Program-made: the position numbers and the translations under genes
Shown: positions 6,507 through 6,988 of the stretch, piece after piece
Position numbering within the stretch: position 1 is the stretch's first letter
How the letters are laid out: the number at the start of each line of letters is the position of its first letter
Assembly (NCBI GenBank): GCA_047973125.1
Contig: JBKEBK010000014.1
Coordinates: 1-6,988, forward strand
Direction of reading: 5' to 3'
Source of the DNA: CAYNRG01 sp047973125
GTDB taxonomy: Bacteria > Bacillota_I > Bacilli_A > Erysipelotrichales > Erysipelotrichaceae
DNA: 6,988 bases
The notes under the pieces: generated by a model
The model's input: the letters and a program-made list of their open reading frames with translations, nothing else
Told to the model about the DNA's origin: nothing
Databases searched by the model: none

Positions 6507-6624
6507 TTTATACACCTCTATGTTTAAAAGACAAAAGAGAAAAATAATGTATCTAAATATCAAAAAAAGATAACCTAAACGATGTTCAAGTTCATGTTCA
6601 TTATACTATAGGCATCTAAAATAA

Positions 6625-6988
6625 GTTTACGCTTGGGAACTGCATAGGATTGGAGATTTGGGTTCTGTTGCTATGAATAGAAGAATATTTAAGGAAGAAA
6701 CATCAGAGGTCGGAGACATTCCATTTTTTAAGATTGGCACTTTTGGAAGCGTTCCGGATTCCTATATTTCGCGTGAAAAATTTGAAGAATACAAATCAAA
6801 ATATTCGTATCCAGAAATTGGTGATTTATTACTATCTGCATCCGGAAGTATAGGCAGAATTGTAGAATATAAGGGAGAAGAAGCGTATTATCAAGACTCT
6901 AATATCGTTTGGTTGAAACATGATAGCCGATTGATTAATTCATTTTTGAAGCAATTTTATTCAGTGGTAAAATGGTCTGGACTTGAGG
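6625..6988 (+). CDS. hsdS: Type I restriction-modification specificity subunit HsdS, target-recognition domain; 5'-truncated and runs off right edge
   Basis: HsdS gives a type I restriction-modification complex (HsdR/HsdM/HsdS) its DNA target; each target-recognition domain reads one half-site. The frame is open from 6625 (after an in-frame TAA at 6622) to the window end, about 121 codons. It opens with AWELHRIGDLGSV (6631-6669), the usual start of an HsdS recognition domain. GDIPFFKIGTFG (6712-6747), SASGSIGRIV (6835-6864), YYQDSNIVW (6886-6912) and NSFLKQFYSVVKW follow. The lead-in usual before this point (about 10-20 residues with a start Met) is missing. The first ATG in frame (6673) lies inside the conserved domain and has no ribosome site. 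Codons such as TCG, CCG, GCG, CGT and GTC, and about 35% GC over 6661-6900, differ from the genes to the left and suggest transfer. It could be a silent recombination cassette or a truncated relic. Identity is strong; expression is doubtful. Confidence 0.8.

Larger units (their letters stand above)
6457..6624. other. Gene-free junction between the PMT operon and the hsdS segment
   Basis: This 168-bp AT-rich stretch separates the chromosomal-looking operon from the HsdS coding sequence. It holds only two very short start-like frames on opposite strands: a 14-codon minus-strand frame at 6462-6506, and a 17-codon basic plus-strand frame from ATG 6520 to TAA 6573 with no ribosome site. It also holds a possible -10 on each strand and a threefold hexamer repeat GTTCAA/GTTCAT/GTTCAT (6584-6601). 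No tRNA, CRISPR or intact insertion sequence is visible. It may be scar tissue from an insertion or deletion. Confidence 0.5.

Noticed and set aside
6673..6988. ATG at 6673 as the true start of the HsdS protein
   Set aside because: Conserved HsdS sequence continues upstream of it to about 6631, and no ribosome site precedes it.
1..6988. Mycoplasma-type genetic code, CRISPR array, tRNA/rRNA genes or intact insertion sequence
   Set aside because: TGA acts as a stop and TGG as Trp in clear genes. No regularly spaced repeats, clover-leaf-like sequences, or transposase with terminal repeats were seen.

Overview
The window is AT-rich DNA (roughly 30% GC where counted by hand) from a low-GC Gram-positive bacterium. 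Tryptophan is written TGG and TGA is used as a stop (two ATGA stop/start overlaps), so this is not the Mycoplasma/Spiroplasma code. A zinc D,D-carboxypeptidase points to a walled cell. The style of the PcrA helicase, the VanY-type protein with GY helical repeats and the short RluA-type synthase would fit a gut Bacilli lineage (Erysipelotrichales or RF39-like). That placement is inference.

Layout, left to right. Bases 1-763 hold the N-terminal 254 codons of a PcrA/UvrD helicase on the minus strand, running off the left edge. An 86-bp divergent promoter region follows. Bases 850-3529 are a tightly coupled plus-strand operon: an RlmI-like SAM methyltransferase, an RluA-family pseudouridine synthase and a membrane-anchored VanY-type (M15B) D-Ala-D-Ala carboxypeptidase. 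Each pair is joined by a 4-base ATGA overlap, and the operon ends at a 12-bp hairpin terminator. Bases 3693-6412 are a second plus-strand unit with its own promoter: a patatin-like phospholipase, then, 23 bp later, a GT39/PMT-type membrane glycosyltransferase. It closes with a strong hairpin terminator at 6420-6456.

Past that terminator the character changes. About 170 bp contain no intact gene, only two tiny start-like reading frames on opposite strands. An HsdS (type I restriction-modification specificity) target-recognition domain then begins abruptly, without a convincing start codon, and runs off the right edge. Its codons (TCG, CCG, GCG, CGT, GTC) are unlike those of the genes to its left. 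This looks like the edge of an acquired restriction-modification locus, possibly a silent hsdS cassette of a shuffling system.

Functionally, operon one pairs RNA modification (the rRNA target is inferred) with cell-wall trimming. Operon two places a lipid acyl hydrolase beside an enzyme expected to transfer sugar from a lipid carrier to exported substrates. The most unusual protein is the PMT homologue. It carries an extra N-terminal membrane segment and a discoidin-like beta domain placed just before the catalytic Asp-Glu loop.
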